Positions 12,355 through 23,188 of a stretch of 64,000 nucleotides of DNA are shown here, in pieces. Under the pieces are notes generated by a model, which was not told where the DNA came from, made no database searches, and was given only the letters and a program-made list of their open reading frames with translations. Each line of letters starts with the position of its first letter. Position 1 is the stretch's first letter. The stretch spans positions 1 through 64,000 of the forward strand of contig JADJOY010000039.1 of assembly GCA_016713535.1 (NCBI GenBank). The letters run 5' to 3'. Both the position numbers and the translations under genes were made by a program. This DNA is from Deltaproteobacteria bacterium. GTDB taxonomy: Bacteria; JADJOY01.

Positions 12355-14320
12355 CCCGAGTTTGAATCCATTTCGCCGTTCTGAGCACCCGGGCGGGCCT
12401 CCCTCTCGCGATTTCATTGGCGAAATCGCCTGCTCGGGGGCCGTTTTCAGCCCAAAACGCATAGGCACACGAGTTGTCATGTGACTCTTGCAGGTGATGT
12501 AGAAAGCGTGTAGATGCCTAGGCATGTACCTGCGCACCACCAAGCGCCGCAATGCCGACGGGTCCACCGTCCAGTACTTCCAGCTCGCCGAGAACGTCTG
12601 GGATCCCGAGAAGGGGCACGCCGTCGCGCGCGTCGTTCACAGCTTCGGACGCGCCGACGAGCTCGATCGCAGCGCCCTCCAGCGCCTCGCCAAGAGCATC
12701 CTGCGGGTCTTCGCCAGCGAGGAAGCGCTCGCCGCCGAGCCGGGGGTGCGCATCCTCGGCGCCTGGCACTACGGCGTCGTGCACGTCGTCGAGAGCTTCT
12801 GGCGGGAGCTCGGCATCGATCGGATCCTTCGCGACCAGCTCGCCCAGGCACGCATCCGCCAGCCCCTCGAGCGAGCGCTGCTCGCGCTGGTCACCCAGCG
12901 GGTCCACCGCCCCGCCTCCAAGCTCGCCTGCCACGAGCATTGGCTGCCCGACGAGGCGTTTTTCCCCGGCGCCGAAGGGCTCGCGCTTCACCACCTCTAC
13001 CGGGCGCTCGACTTCCTCGAGGCCCACAAGGAGACCCTCGAGCGCGAGGTCTTCTTCCGCACCACCGACCTGTTCAACGTCGACGTCGATCTGATCTTCT
13101 ACGACACCACCTCGCTGCACTTCGAGATCGACGACGAGGACAGGTCGCCGAGCAGGGCAACCGGCTCGCTGGCGCCCAGCGCTACGAGCCGCTGCGCCGG
13201 CGCGGCCACTCGAAGAACGGTCGCGGCGACGCGCCGCAGATCGTCGTCGGCCTCGCCGTCACGCGCGACGGCCTGCCGGTGCGCTCGTGGGTCTTCCCGG
13301 GCCAGACCACCGACGTGACGACGGTCGAGCAGGTCAAGAAGGACCTGCAGGGCTGGCGGCTCGGCCGGTGCGTCTTCGTCGGCGACGCCGGCATGAACAG
13401 CGAGGAGAACCGCCGCACGCTCGCGCTCGGCGCCGGCAAGTACATCCTCGCGACCCGGATCCGGGCTGGCGACGAGGTGAGCCGCGAGGTGGTCACCCGG
13501 GCCGGGCGCTACCAGAAGGTGGCCGACAACCTCCAGGTCAAGGAGGTCGTCGTCGGGGACGGCGAGCGTCGACGCCGCTACGTCGTGTGCTTCAACCCGG
13601 AGGAAGCCGAGCGTCAGCGCAAGCATCGCGAGAAAGTACTGGCGGCGCTCGAGGAAGAGCTCGCCACGCTGCGGGACCCCGAGCCGGGCGGGAAGCACTC
13701 CAAGCGCGCCTGCGATCTGCTGACCCGGCCGCGCTACGCGCGCTACCTGCGCCAGACGGCGACGGGGGCGTTGCGCATCGACCGGGCCGCGATCGACCAC
13801 GAGGCGAAGCTCGACGGCAAGTGGGTGGTGACCTCGAACGACGACACGCTCACGGCCGAGGACATGGCGCTCGGGTACAAGCAGCTCATGCGGGTCGAGG
13901 CGTGTTGGCGGACGATCAAGACGGGGCTGCGGACCCGGCCGATCTTTCACTGGACGGCGCACCGGATCTGCGCGCACGTGTCGCTGTGCGTGCTGGCGCT
14001 GTTGATCGAGCGAATGGCCGAGATTCGGGCGCGTGATACGTGGCGGAACGTCGCGGCGACGCTCGAGACGATCCAGGTCGTCGAGTACGAACGAGCGGGG
14101 ACGAAAGTCCGGCAAACCTCCGAGGTCCGGGGGGCGGCGGCCGAGCTGCTGCGGCGGCTCCAGGTCGCGATTCCGCCGAAAATCCACGCGGTTGGCCCAA
14201 CCGAGGCCGCCGAACCCACCGCCGACGCTAGTAACAACCCCGCGGTCGTTTTCACCCCAACCTCGCGTACCTAGCTCCCCAATGTGTGCCCTCCGGTCTG
14301 GTGGAGGATTCAAACTCGGG
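12355..14320 (+). mobile_element. IS1634-family (IS4-type DDE) insertion sequence, 1966 bp
   Basis: Terminal inverted repeats are perfect over 15 bp: CCCGAGTTTGAATCC at 12355-12369 and its complement at 14306-14320. They are flanked by a 5-bp target duplication CATCG at 12350-12354 and 14321-14325. A single transposase gene fills most of the element. Two hairpins sit between the left end and the transposase start: arms GCGATTTC/GAAATCGC at 12408-12429 and CGTTTT/AAAACG at 12442-12459. They could block transcription entering from the disrupted gene. The clean ends and target duplication suggest a recent insertion. Confidence 0.95.
12524..14274 (+). CDS. IS1634-family transposase, one frame break
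   Basis: Seen: ATG at 12524 (MYLRTTKRRNADGSTVQYFQ), then in order LIFYDTTSLHFEI (first catalytic Asp), YEPLRRRGHSKNGRGDAPQ, CVFVGDAGMNSEENRRTL (second Asp) and RVEACWRTIKTGLRTRPIFH (catalytic Glu region of the YREK-like motif). One base appears to be missing near 13140, where the acidic EIDDED run should continue into EVAEQGNR. Restoring one base gives about 583 residues, normal for the family. If the gap is real the element cannot move on its own. If it is a read error, like others in this window, the element is complete. Confidence 0.92.
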
Positions 14321-14522
14321 CATCGCGGGGCGGCGACCCGGAGGCGCGCCCGCCGGATCGACGCCGGCGAGACCGTCGCCGACCTCGCCACCGACTACGA
14401 CATGACCACCGAAGAGATCGAACTCGCCGTCGTCTACGAGCGGGCGGCATGACCTGCGCCTTGCCCTGCGGGCCTCCTGGCACCGCGCCCCCCTCAGCCT
14501 GAGCGCGGCCGAACGAGGCCTG

Positions 14523-16094
14523 CTACTCAATATTCACCACGAATGGACCGCTCCGAGCGACACAATAACCGCGCTTTACTACAAAGCACTCGACGGTGTG
14601 GCTGCCGGTGTACTTTGTCGATTCCCGCCGTGTGAGCCCCCCCACCTGCCCCGCCTCGATACTATCCTCCACGAACCCACCGCGGAGGTCGCGTGCTGCG
14701 GCAGCTTCGTCGCCTGTGTTCCCGATCTGCCAATACACAGCATCCGGGTCACTGACATCGGTTTCTGCGTTGAATGTGACCGTGCACCCCTTCGGCAAGG
14801 AATCAGAATCACTCTGAACCTCGCGAACACGAAACCCTGACCTCTCCAGGGTCGCAGTCCTGATTCTTACCGTGCCACCTGAGAATTCAGGCCACAACGG
14901 TGGTCGCTTGTGCGGCGCATCGAGGAGTCGGCGCAAACGGGCAGCCAGCCTACGCTCGCCAGGCTTGGCGCCAAGGATCTTGCGTCCTGCTGGGTAGCGG
15001 TTTGCCGCAGCCATCACCAACTCACGCCCCATCCTTGGAGCCAGGGCGTCGACAATCCCATCGACCTCCCGAAGGCCACTAGCCTTTGCAAAATCGCTCC
15101 GGACGGCGTGCATCCACTCGAAGAATGCTTCTTCTTTCTCCGGATGCACCACCCATCGATCCGCAAAATTCTCCCTCAATTCAACTGGATTAGCGATAAA
15201 TGTTGGCCGCTTTGATCGGTCAATAAACCTGTCCATCCGTGCCAAAATTCCCAGGATAGCATCAGCAGCCGACATCTCACCTTCATAAGCGTATGCTGCA
15301 AGTGTAGTCAGAATGATTGAAGCAGGCTTTCGGCTGCTATCCTGCGAAAACTGTGTATCCCTGTGTCGCTTCCTCACTTGGATCGCAGTCTGCAATGGCG
15401 TTCTCACCCTGTACTCTGGAATAGCTTCGACGCTCGCCTTACGTTCACGTAATGCCATCTCCTGCCGCCGGGCCAAAAACAGAGGTGCGATCCTGGACCT
15501 GAACCATTCTCGATATGCCCTAGGATTGCTTATTGGCCAGTCCTCGGTACGCACCTCGTAAAGCGGATGCGTAGTGTCTGTGATTCCGATCGCGAGGTGC
15601 GCCCAAGGATGACTCGACGCGGTCGATGCCACTAAGTGTTGCTGGCGATATCCATCTGGGACAGCAGGCAAGATATCGATGTGGAATTGCGCACCGTCCG
15701 CATACTCAAGGGTCCAACATCGCCGCCCAGCGCCTCGGGGTGCGCATCCGTAGCGCGCGGCATAGGCACGAATTTCGCCTCCGAGGCGGTCCTTTAAATC
15801 GGCCTGTGACATGCGCCTCTTCGATAACGCGATCTCGCAGGCGATATCCAAATCGTAATCATCGTCTTCGTTGAGCGGACGAATCACCGTTCCGAGCGCA
15901 AATGAGCCTTGTGTATAAACGGTAGTGTGGGTGGACCCGAACACTGAATCGCGTCGGTTGAGCCATTCACCTATCGAGTGATAGCTCCGTTCGGCAGCTT
16001 CATATCGCTCTGGTGGAACATCCAGAGTCTCAGCGATCGCGTTGACCAGCTCGCTAGCTTCAGCCGTAGCTATCGGCGGTCTGCCTGAGTTCAA
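14523..16094 (-). CDS. CD-NTase (cGAS/DncV-like nucleotidyltransferase) with AGS-C-type sensor domain, CBASS
   Basis: Seen: 523 residues, intact. The active site has the GS loop TQGSFALGTV (Gly63-Ser64), the metal-binding DLD at 81-83 inside DDDYDLDIA, and the third acid in FHIDIL (Asp140). A helical second lobe follows; the last 120 residues end ESTKYTGSHTVECFVVKRG and FVVNIE, typical of the AGS-C/SMODS-associated sensor domain. Known: such enzymes make cyclic di- or trinucleotides on phage infection and switch on an effector. The TTG start overlaps the capV stop (TTGA). Base composition drops sharply here: 27 of 60 bases are G or C at 15181-15240. The clade and nucleotide product cannot be read from sequence alone. 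Confidence 0.93.
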   Translation of the reverse strand: MNSGRPPIATAEASELVNAIAETLDVPPERYEAAERSYHSIGEWLNRRDSVFGSTHTTVYTQGSFALGTVIRPLNEDDDYDLDIACEIALSKRRMSQADLKDRLGGEIRAYAARYGCAPRGAGRRCWTLEYADGAQFHIDILPAVPDGYRQQHLVASTASSHPWAHLAIGITDTTHPLYEVRTEDWPISNPRAYREWFRSRIAPLFLARRQEMALRERKASVEAIPEYRVRTPLQTAIQVRKRHRDTQFSQDSSRKPASIILTTLAAYAYEGEMSAADAILGILARMDRFIDRSKRPTFIANPVELRENFADRWVVHPEKEEAFFEWMHAVRSDFAKASGLREVDGIVDALAPRMGRELVMAAANRYPAGRKILGAKPGERRLAARLRRLLDAPHKRPPLWPEFSGGTVRIRTATLERSGFRVREVQSDSDSLPKGCTVTFNAETDVSDPDAVYWQIGNTGDEAAAARDLRGGFVEDSIEAGQVGGLTRRESTKYTGSHTVECFVVKRGYCVARSGPFVVNIE

Positions 16095-16986
16095 GCCCTA
16101 CTCCGACTCATCCAACCGACGATCTCTTTGTGCTCATGACTGAAGTCATGATCGGCTCGGCTCAATAGATCATCAACCAAGCGGGTATCGTCAAGGTGGA
16201 GGTTGTCAGAAGAGAAATTAATCCGGAGATAGTTGCCATCAGGGAGTAGTAGGCGTGTGACGTTATTCGCCGTGAGAGACTGAAGATTTAGCAGCATATC
16301 GATGAACTTACTGATCCCCCAGCCGCGCGCAAAGCCCCATTTGACCTGAGAGAGGCTGTAGTATTTTAGACTGACCCCAGTGCCGATTGATAGAATCCGG
16401 ACCTGGTCAAGCGGCACCTGCAGTCGCCGGACGGCTTCAGTGAGGGCAAGGAGTGAGGGATTGTTTGCCCAGATGCCCCCGTCGCAAAGAAAGTAGTTGC
16501 CCACCTTCGCCGGCGCGAAGAACGACGGGGCGCTGCAGGAGGCAACAATCGCATCTACGAGGCGAACGTTCCGATCGCGGACGAAATCAGCATCATACCC
16601 GGACTTAAAAATGTGAACGTCGCCGGTCCCGATATCGGTCGCCGGTATCATCAGCGGGACCTTCGCGTCGCGAAGGTACGCCTGCTTGAACACTGCAGCA
16701 AGCTCCTTACGAAGTGGTTCGCTTGAGTATTTCGGCCTCGCCAGTCCGCCCACGGACCACCGCCTACGCGCGAAAATGCTTGAGCCACGCTCGCGGTAGA
16801 GCTGCTTCACTCGGCCAAGCGGGACTCCAAAGGCAAGAGCAGCAGCGAGAATCGCGCCCGTGCTTGTTCCAGCGACCATGTCAAAATCGCGCGAATAGAC
16901 GACGTTCAGCGTTTGTTGGATGCGCTCGAGGACGTGGGCGGAATAGATCCTCGGATGCCACCCCCGTCGATCGCTAAGATCCTCAC
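16091..16986 (-). CDS. capV: CapV-type patatin-like phospholipase, CBASS effector
   Basis: Seen: the oxyanion motif [12 protein letters not shown] right after a GTG start at 16986, then IYSAHVLERIQQ; the nucleophile elbow VAGTSTG; and the Asp of the Ser-Asp dyad in CDGGIWANNPS. One base is missing near 16949 (RG/IYS). Restoring it gives about 298 residues, normal for CapV. Known: CapV degrades inner-membrane phospholipids when it binds the cyclic nucleotide of its CD-NTase. Its GTG overlaps the hsdS stop as GTGA, and its own stop overlaps the CD-NTase start, so it looks translationally coupled on both sides. Low G+C (28 of 60 at 16201-16260) supports transfer. The break may be a sequencing error. 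Confidence 0.9.
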
Positions 16987-18273
16987 GAAACTTCCCCGTC
17001 GGGCTGTGAATCGCCGGGAGGCGTCGAGGCCTTAAGTGAGGGGCCCGCTAGCAACCTGGGCAGTAGCGAATCGCGGATGATAGTTAGCCGACCAGACTCG
17101 ATCGCATTCCCAACGAGCGCGTCGACAATCGGGGCGAAAACACGATCCGCAGCCTGCACCATCGGTTCATCTGGGATGACCGTCAGCGCTTCCGATAGGT
17201 GGTGGCGTTGGATGTGGCCCATCGTGGTTGCCTTGCTGGCTGCAATTCGGCGGAACGACGGAAGATGTTCGTGGATCCACAGGTAATAGACCCATTTGGG
17301 GACGCAACCTGACGTCACGCGGAAAAGGTGCTGATTGAGCGCTCCTGGTCCGCCGGTCCAGACCACGCACTCAAGTGAACCGGACCAAGAGAAGAGGACG
17401 TCGCCGTCCTGCACGATGTAATCGGGATCGAGCCGCGCGCTCGCTCGGTCGGAGCCGGCCGTATCGCCGGCTCGCAACTGAGCGATCTTGATCACAGGTA
17501 GGGACACTTCGCCGTCTGGAGGGAACTTCTGCAGGCGAGGCCATTGAGGAATCACGCGATTCCGTCAAGAGAGCGTACCGACCACCCCTTCGGGATCTCG
17601 CCCAGTTCGCTGTCCACGAACGAGTCGGGGAAGAGGTCGGCGAGGTGCTTCGGCAAGCCCAGGTCGCGGCCTTCGGCTTTGGCGCGGACGGGGTCGAAGT
17701 CGACGAACCAGGACTTGAAGAGTGCCCGCGCCATCGCTTCTAGCGTTTCGTTCATCCGGCGGTTCAGCTCGATCTTGTCGTCGAGGGTCCCGAGGATCTG
17801 AGTGATCCTCTCCCGTTCCGAGCGTGGCGGAAGGACGATGGGGAGTTTCGCCACGTCACCGAGATTGAGTGTGGCCTGCACAGTCGTGTTAAGCCGAGAA
17901 TCGATCACCTGACGAGCTTCGGATGACTGCAGCGCCAGGCGAATCCAGTACGCGCCAACATCCTCGCGGACTGGAATCACGCCCACAGCCCTCGCCGTGT
18001 TCCAGCCACGAAGTGCATCCGGGACGATCGCAGTTTCGCCCACCGTCCCGACCAGCGTGAGGAGAAGTTCGCCACCCTGAAGGCGCGTCCGGGAAGGCTG
18101 CCTCGATCTCAGGCGCCACACGCATCGGAGCGCCAGTCGAGATCCGGCCGTCTCGCACGTCGGTGACCCGCACAATCGGCACGCCGTCGGCGAGGGGTGC
18201 CCCAGGCTGGACGATGCCGTACGAGATCGTTCGGCCGGGCGCGACGAGCTCCTCTAGCGCGACGACCTTCCAC

Positions 18274-18284
<11 letters not shown>
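16983..18284 (-). CDS. hsdS: HsdS, type I specificity subunit, frame breaks
   Basis: Seen: ATG 18284 ([15 protein letters not shown], first TRD), [20 protein letters not shown] and [21 protein letters not shown], the central conserved helix [25 protein letters not shown], then the second TRD with EYLPV-like [16 protein letters not shown] and a second conserved helix near [10 protein letters not shown]. Frame breaks occur near 18085 and 17545, with a TGA at about 17553; the total length stays a multiple of three. Known: HsdS picks the DNA target through its two TRDs and holds two HsdM. It overlaps hsdM by 11 bp and capV by 4 bp. The breaks may be read errors; if real they would cripple specificity. 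Confidence 0.85.
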
Positions 18285-19869
<1,585 letters not shown>

Positions 19870-20022
19870 GCGGTGGCGGTCTCGGGGTTCGGGTTCGCTG
19901 GAGCCGCGCGATTATCCATCGAGCGAAGCGGATGCGGAACCCGCTGGGACTTCGGCAATATCCAGGGGATGGCTGACCGGTCGTTGCGTTGCCTCTTGCG
20001 TCGTCCGGCCTCAACTGATATA

Positions 20023-20038
20023 GTGAACATATATTCAC
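20023..20038. promoter_or_regulatory. Palindromic operator in the DUF222 promoter
   Basis: GTGAACATATATTCAC reads almost the same on both strands (GTGAAY-ATAT-RTTCAC). It lies 15 bp before the DUF222/HNH start codon, just upstream of the AGGAGAAA ribosome-binding site, and overlaps the only A/T-rich stretch of this region (candidate -10). Inferred: repressor-binding site, possibly autoregulatory. Confidence 0.5.
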
Positions 20039-20053
20039 ATCAGGAGAAACGCG

Positions 20054-21481
20054 ATGGCGATCGCTGCCGAGGTTCGGGCGAAGTTCGAGCGGGTGGAGGC
20101 GCTGGCGGCGGAGCTCACGCTGCTGGCCGCGCACATCGCGGCGGCGACGTACCGGTTCCTGGTGCTGCTGCGCGAGTTCGATCAGCTCGAGGGCTCGGGC
20201 GAGGCCGAGAGCCGGTCGACGGCGCTGTGGCTCAACTACCAGTGCGGGATGAGCCTGCGCACGGCGCAGGAGCAGCTCCGCGTGGCGCACGCGCTGCCGG
20301 CGCTTCCGAAGATCGCGGAGGCGTTCGCCAAGGGCGAGGTCAGCTTCTCGAAGGTGCGGGCGATGACTCGCGTGGCCACGCCGGCGAACGAGGACTACCT
20401 CCTGGGCTTCGCGCGCGCGGGGACGGCCTGGCACGTGGAGCAGCTCGTGCGGAAGTACCGCAGCGCCGAGCGGCGGCGCGAGACCGCCGAGGCGAAGCGG
20501 CAGCACGCCGAGCGTTCCCTCACCTACTGGTACGACTCGGACGGCTCGCTCGTCATCCACGGCCGGCTGCCGGCGGAGCTCGGTGGGATGGTCGTCAAGG
20601 CGCTGGAGGCGGCTGAGGAGGCGCTGTTCCGGAACGAGGCCGCCGCCGGCAGAGACGGCGAAGCCAGTGATTTCCACAGCGAGGCTGTGGATGAACGTTC
20701 CGCGGTGCGCGAGTCGGGTGCGGCGGCGACGGCGCCAGTAACCCTGGTGCGACCGCCGTGGATTCCCGAGGACCACGAAGGGCCGCAGGCGCGGCGCGCC
20801 GATGCGCTGGCCTTCGTGGCGGAGTCGTTCCTGGCGAGCGGCGGCGCGTCGCTCGCGGCGGGTGAGCGGTACCTGCTCCACGTCCACGTCGACGAGACGG
20901 CGCTACCGGCCGACGGCAACGGCGCCCGCTGCCACGTCGAGGACGGCACCGCGATCGCCGCCGAGACCGCGCGCCGGATCGGCTGCGACTGCAGCCGGGT
21001 CTGCATCCACGAGGGCGATGGCGGCGAGGTGCTGAGCGTGGGCCGGAAGACCCGCCAGATCCCGCCGGCGATCCGCCGCGCGCTCAGGTCCCGCGATGGC
21101 GGCTGCCAGTTCCCGGGCTGCATCGGGCGCCGCTTCGTCGATGGCCACCACGTCCAGCACTGGGCGGACGGCGGCGAGACCCGCCTCGAGAACCTCGTAA
21201 CCCTGTGCCGCCGCCACCACCGGCTGGTCCACGAGGGCGGCTGCGGCGTGACCGCGTCGGAGAGCGGGTTCGTGTTCACCGATCCCGGCGGGCGGGTGCT
21301 GCGGTGCCGAACAGTGGCCGCGGTGATTCGCGGCGAAGCGGCGCTGGCGGCCGAGCACCGGCGGGCGGGCCTCGGGATCGGCCCTCGGACCATCCGGCCG
21401 CAGGGCTGGTACGGCGAACGCGTGGACTGGGGCTGGGCCGTCGAGAGCCTGCAGACGCGCGCCGATCGGGCCGGCTTGTAA
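20054..21481 (+). CDS. DUF222 / HNH endonuclease domain protein
   Basis: Seen: 475 residues, intact, with a good AGGAG site. An N-terminal helical DUF222 domain (STALWLNYQCGMSLRTAQEQ, LPKIAEAFAKGEVSFSKVRA) is followed by a variable linker and a C-terminal HNH nuclease: CQFPGC, DGHHVQHWADGGETRLENL, CRRHHRLVHEGGCG. Zinc-type cysteines and both histidines are present. Known: the family is multi-copy in actinobacteria (REP13E12 of mycobacteria, where it overlaps phage attachment sites) and in some deltaproteobacterial genomes; its biochemical role is unsettled. Its TAA stop codon lies within structured repeat copy B, so the gene forms the right edge of the island. G+C is as high as the chromosome, unlike capV/cdn. 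Confidence 0.9.
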   Translation: MAIAAEVRAKFERVEALAAELTLLAAHIAAATYRFLVLLREFDQLEGSGEAESRSTALWLNYQCGMSLRTAQEQLRVAHALPALPKIAEAFAKGEVSFSKVRAMTRVATPANEDYLLGFARAGTAWHVEQLVRKYRSAERRRETAEAKRQHAERSLTYWYDSDGSLVIHGRLPAELGGMVVKALEAAEEALFRNEAAAGRDGEASDFHSEAVDERSAVRESGAAATAPVTLVRPPWIPEDHEGPQARRADALAFVAESFLASGGASLAAGERYLLHVHVDETALPADGNGARCHVEDGTAIAAETARRIGCDCSRVCIHEGDGGEVLSVGRKTRQIPPAIRRALRSRDGGCQFPGCIGRRFVDGHHVQHWADGGETRLENLVTLCRRHHRLVHEGGCGVTASESGFVFTDPGGRVLRCRTVAAVIRGEAALAAEHRRAGLGIGPRTIRPQGWYGERVDWGWAVESLQTRADRAGL

Positions 21482-21603
21482 AGCACTTGCTATACAAAAT
21501 CGTAAAGCGACTGCTTTACAGTTTTTGTAAAGCTTAAGCTCCACAGACGGTTTTCGCGGGATCTCCGGTAAAAATAGGCCGAAAACGGCCCCCTAGGGGG
21601 CCA
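21477..21603. repeat. Structured direct repeat, copy B (right edge of defence island)
   Basis: Same design and orientation as copy A: 20-bp palindromes at 21477-21496, 21501-21520 and 21526-21545, then a stem formed by GGTTTTCG (about 21549-21556) and CGAAAACGG (about 21581-21589), then GGCCCCCTAGGGGGCC, which contains the TAG stop of the convergent GH5 gene. In the stem, copy A has ATTTCG/CGAAAT and copy B has TTTTCG/CGAAAA, a compensating change that keeps pairing. The first palindrome is 20/20 identical to copy A. Confidence 0.85.
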
Positions 21604-23107
21604 CCTGGACGCGGTATTCGCCGGTCAAACCGACGTCGATTCGCCAGCCGCCGGGGACACGGCGGGGTGAAACCGACGTGACGCCTTCGCCGCTCACGGT
21701 GGGAGCGGTGTCGATATCGGAGGGCACCCACAGGTCGGCGGTGGAGGGTGCGTCGGTGGTCCCGGTGAAGGTCAGGTTCGCGTCGCAGGTCGGAGCCGCC
21801 AGGCTGGTCAGGCGTCCGGCGGTGGCGCGGGGGAACGCGCGCCGCGCGCACTGGGTGACCTGGAAGCGCGCGTGCCCGCAGCTCGCCGCCTGGTTCGCCA
21901 CCCACTCCGGCGAGGGCGGCCACGCTCCCGACACGTTGTGCGGGTCGCCGCACTCCTGCTCCCACTGCCACCAGGCGCCACCGGCGCGAAGGTGCTCGTC
22001 CTCGAGCTTGCCGAAGCGCGCGAACCAGCTCTCGTTCTGCTCGGACGACGAGAAGCTGCCGTACTCGCCGGTCCAGAGCGGCGCCTGGTAGAGGGCGACG
22101 GCGAGATCGAAGAGCGAGAACGAGAGCTCGAGGAGACCGGGGAAGCTCGGGCCGATCGACTCGAAGTAGTTGTGGGAGGCGAACACCACGTTCGGGTCGC
22201 TGGTCCAGTCCCACGGCGGCAGCGCCGCGAACACCGTGGGCTCGAAGAACACGATGTGCCCCGGCGCGCCGGCGGCGCTCTCGGCGGCGCGGATCTCGGC
22301 GAGCGCCGACTGGTAGAACGCGGTGAGTCCCGCGATCGTGGCGTTGCCGTCGCCGCTGGTGCCGGGCTCGTTCAAGAGGTCGAAGCCCGCGACGCCCGCC
22401 TCGCCAGCGAACTCGCCAGCGATGAACCCCCACAGCTCGGCGAGCTCGTCGCGCACGCTGTCGCGGTTCGCGTAGAAGTTGGCCCACGCGGCGCGGACCG
22501 CGGGGCTGTCCTCCCGCCCCCCGGGCGTGCAGGTGGCGGCGCCGTCGGTGAACGTCGCCCACTCGGGCGCCCCGTCCCAGCCGATCTGGGGGCGCGTGCC
22601 GCTCGGGCAGCTCTCGTCGCGCGGCGTGAACACGAACCTCGACCACGCGTCCTGGTGCATGTCGATGACCACGTAGAGGCCATGGGCGTTGGCGTCGGCG
22701 ACGGCGGCGCGCACCCTCTCGAGGTACGCGAGGTCGATCTGGTCGCGGACCGGCTCCCACGCCGACCACGTGGTGACGAGCCGGATCCCGTTGGCGCCCG
22801 TCGCCGCCACGTCGTGCCAGTCGTCCTCGCCGAGCGGCGCCACGTTGGGCAGCGCCGGGTCGGAGACGAAGTAGTCGCCCAGGTGGTTGAAGTTGACGCC
22901 GCGTAGCAGCACCTGCCGCCCCGAGGCGTCGAAGATCGCGGGACGGTTGCCACGCACCGCCACCAGCCGCGCGAGCGGAGCCTCCGCGCCGGGGTCGGTG
23001 GTGGCGGGCGGAGTGCCGTCGGGCACGCAGGCAGCGAGGAAGGTCAGCACGCTGGTGAGGGCGAGCGCCGCCCCTCGCCGAGATCGGGGCCGGAGTTCGG
23101 TCGTCAT
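21593..23107 (-). CDS. Secreted GH5 glycoside hydrolase, endoglycoceramidase-like lipoprotein
   Basis: Seen: 504 residues. Lipoprotein signal with lipobox LAAC near residue 27; LLRGVNFNHLGDYF; GANGIRLVTTWSAWEP; DMHQDAWSR; acid/base FDLLNEPG; nucleophile WTGEYGSF; and a C-terminal beta-rich domain. Known: GH5 enzymes cleave beta-glycosidic bonds with two glutamates (in NEP and GEY here). The DMHQD and GVNFN motifs are those of the endoglycoceramidase-type branch rather than classical cellulases. Inferred substrate: glycolipid or beta-glucan; not determinable. It probably sits in the outer membrane or periplasm through its lipid anchor. It converges on the DUF222 gene. Confidence 0.88.
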   Translation of the reverse strand: MTTELRPRSRRGAALALTSVLTFLAACVPDGTPPATTDPGAEAPLARLVAVRGNRPAIFDASGRQVLLRGVNFNHLGDYFVSDPALPNVAPLGEDDWHDVAATGANGIRLVTTWSAWEPVRDQIDLAYLERVRAAVADANAHGLYVVIDMHQDAWSRFVFTPRDESCPSGTRPQIGWDGAPEWATFTDGAATCTPGGREDSPAVRAAWANFYANRDSVRDELAELWGFIAGEFAGEAGVAGFDLLNEPGTSGDGNATIAGLTAFYQSALAEIRAAESAAGAPGHIVFFEPTVFAALPPWDWTSDPNVVFASHNYFESIGPSFPGLLELSFSLFDLAVALYQAPLWTGEYGSFSSSEQNESWFARFGKLEDEHLRAGGAWWQWEQECGDPHNVSGAWPPSPEWVANQAASCGHARFQVTQCARRAFPRATAGRLTSLAAPTCDANLTFTGTTDAPSTADLWVPSDIDTAPTVSGEGVTSVSPRRVPGGWRIDVGLTGEYRVQVAP

Positions 23108-23188
23108 CCCACCATTGTGACGCGATCCATGCGACCGGCGAAAGGCGTGCGCGACGAATAGGCTGCCGCGGCTGCTCGTCGAACCTCC

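Larger units (their letters stand above)
11756..14452 (+). pseudogene. DUF433 antitoxin-type gene split by an IS element
   Basis: Seen: ATG at 11756 (MIDRREKRATADLRD), a MerR-like helix-turn-helix (YTLAEAARYLRVAPATLRSW), a helical middle, and the first half of DUF433 (IAIDPKVAFGQPVVIRAGIS) up to the insertion at 12354. The second half resumes after 14325 (RIDAGETVADLATDYDMTTE, then ELAVVYERAA). Removing bases 12355-14325, that is the IS plus one target copy, joins the halves in frame into a 241-residue protein. Known: HTH-DUF433 proteins are usually antitoxins of DUF5615 PIN-like toxins. No such partner is visible downstream: bases 14449-14522 carry only a short non-matching frame. It is transcribed opposite to the surrounding defence genes. 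Confidence 0.88.

Noticed and set aside
12439-14267. CGTTTTCA-CCCAA similarity near both ends of the IS as its termini
   Set aside because: It is a direct, not inverted, match well inside the true 15-bp inverted ends that carry the CATCG duplication.
14449-14522. A DUF5615-type toxin after the DUF433 gene
   Set aside because: The ATG overlapping the DUF433 stop opens only 17 codons and no family residues are present.
16983-17555. The downstream hsdS frame as a separate gene
   Set aside because: It begins in mid-domain, continues the HsdS second TRD without a ribosome-binding site, and is explained by a frame break.
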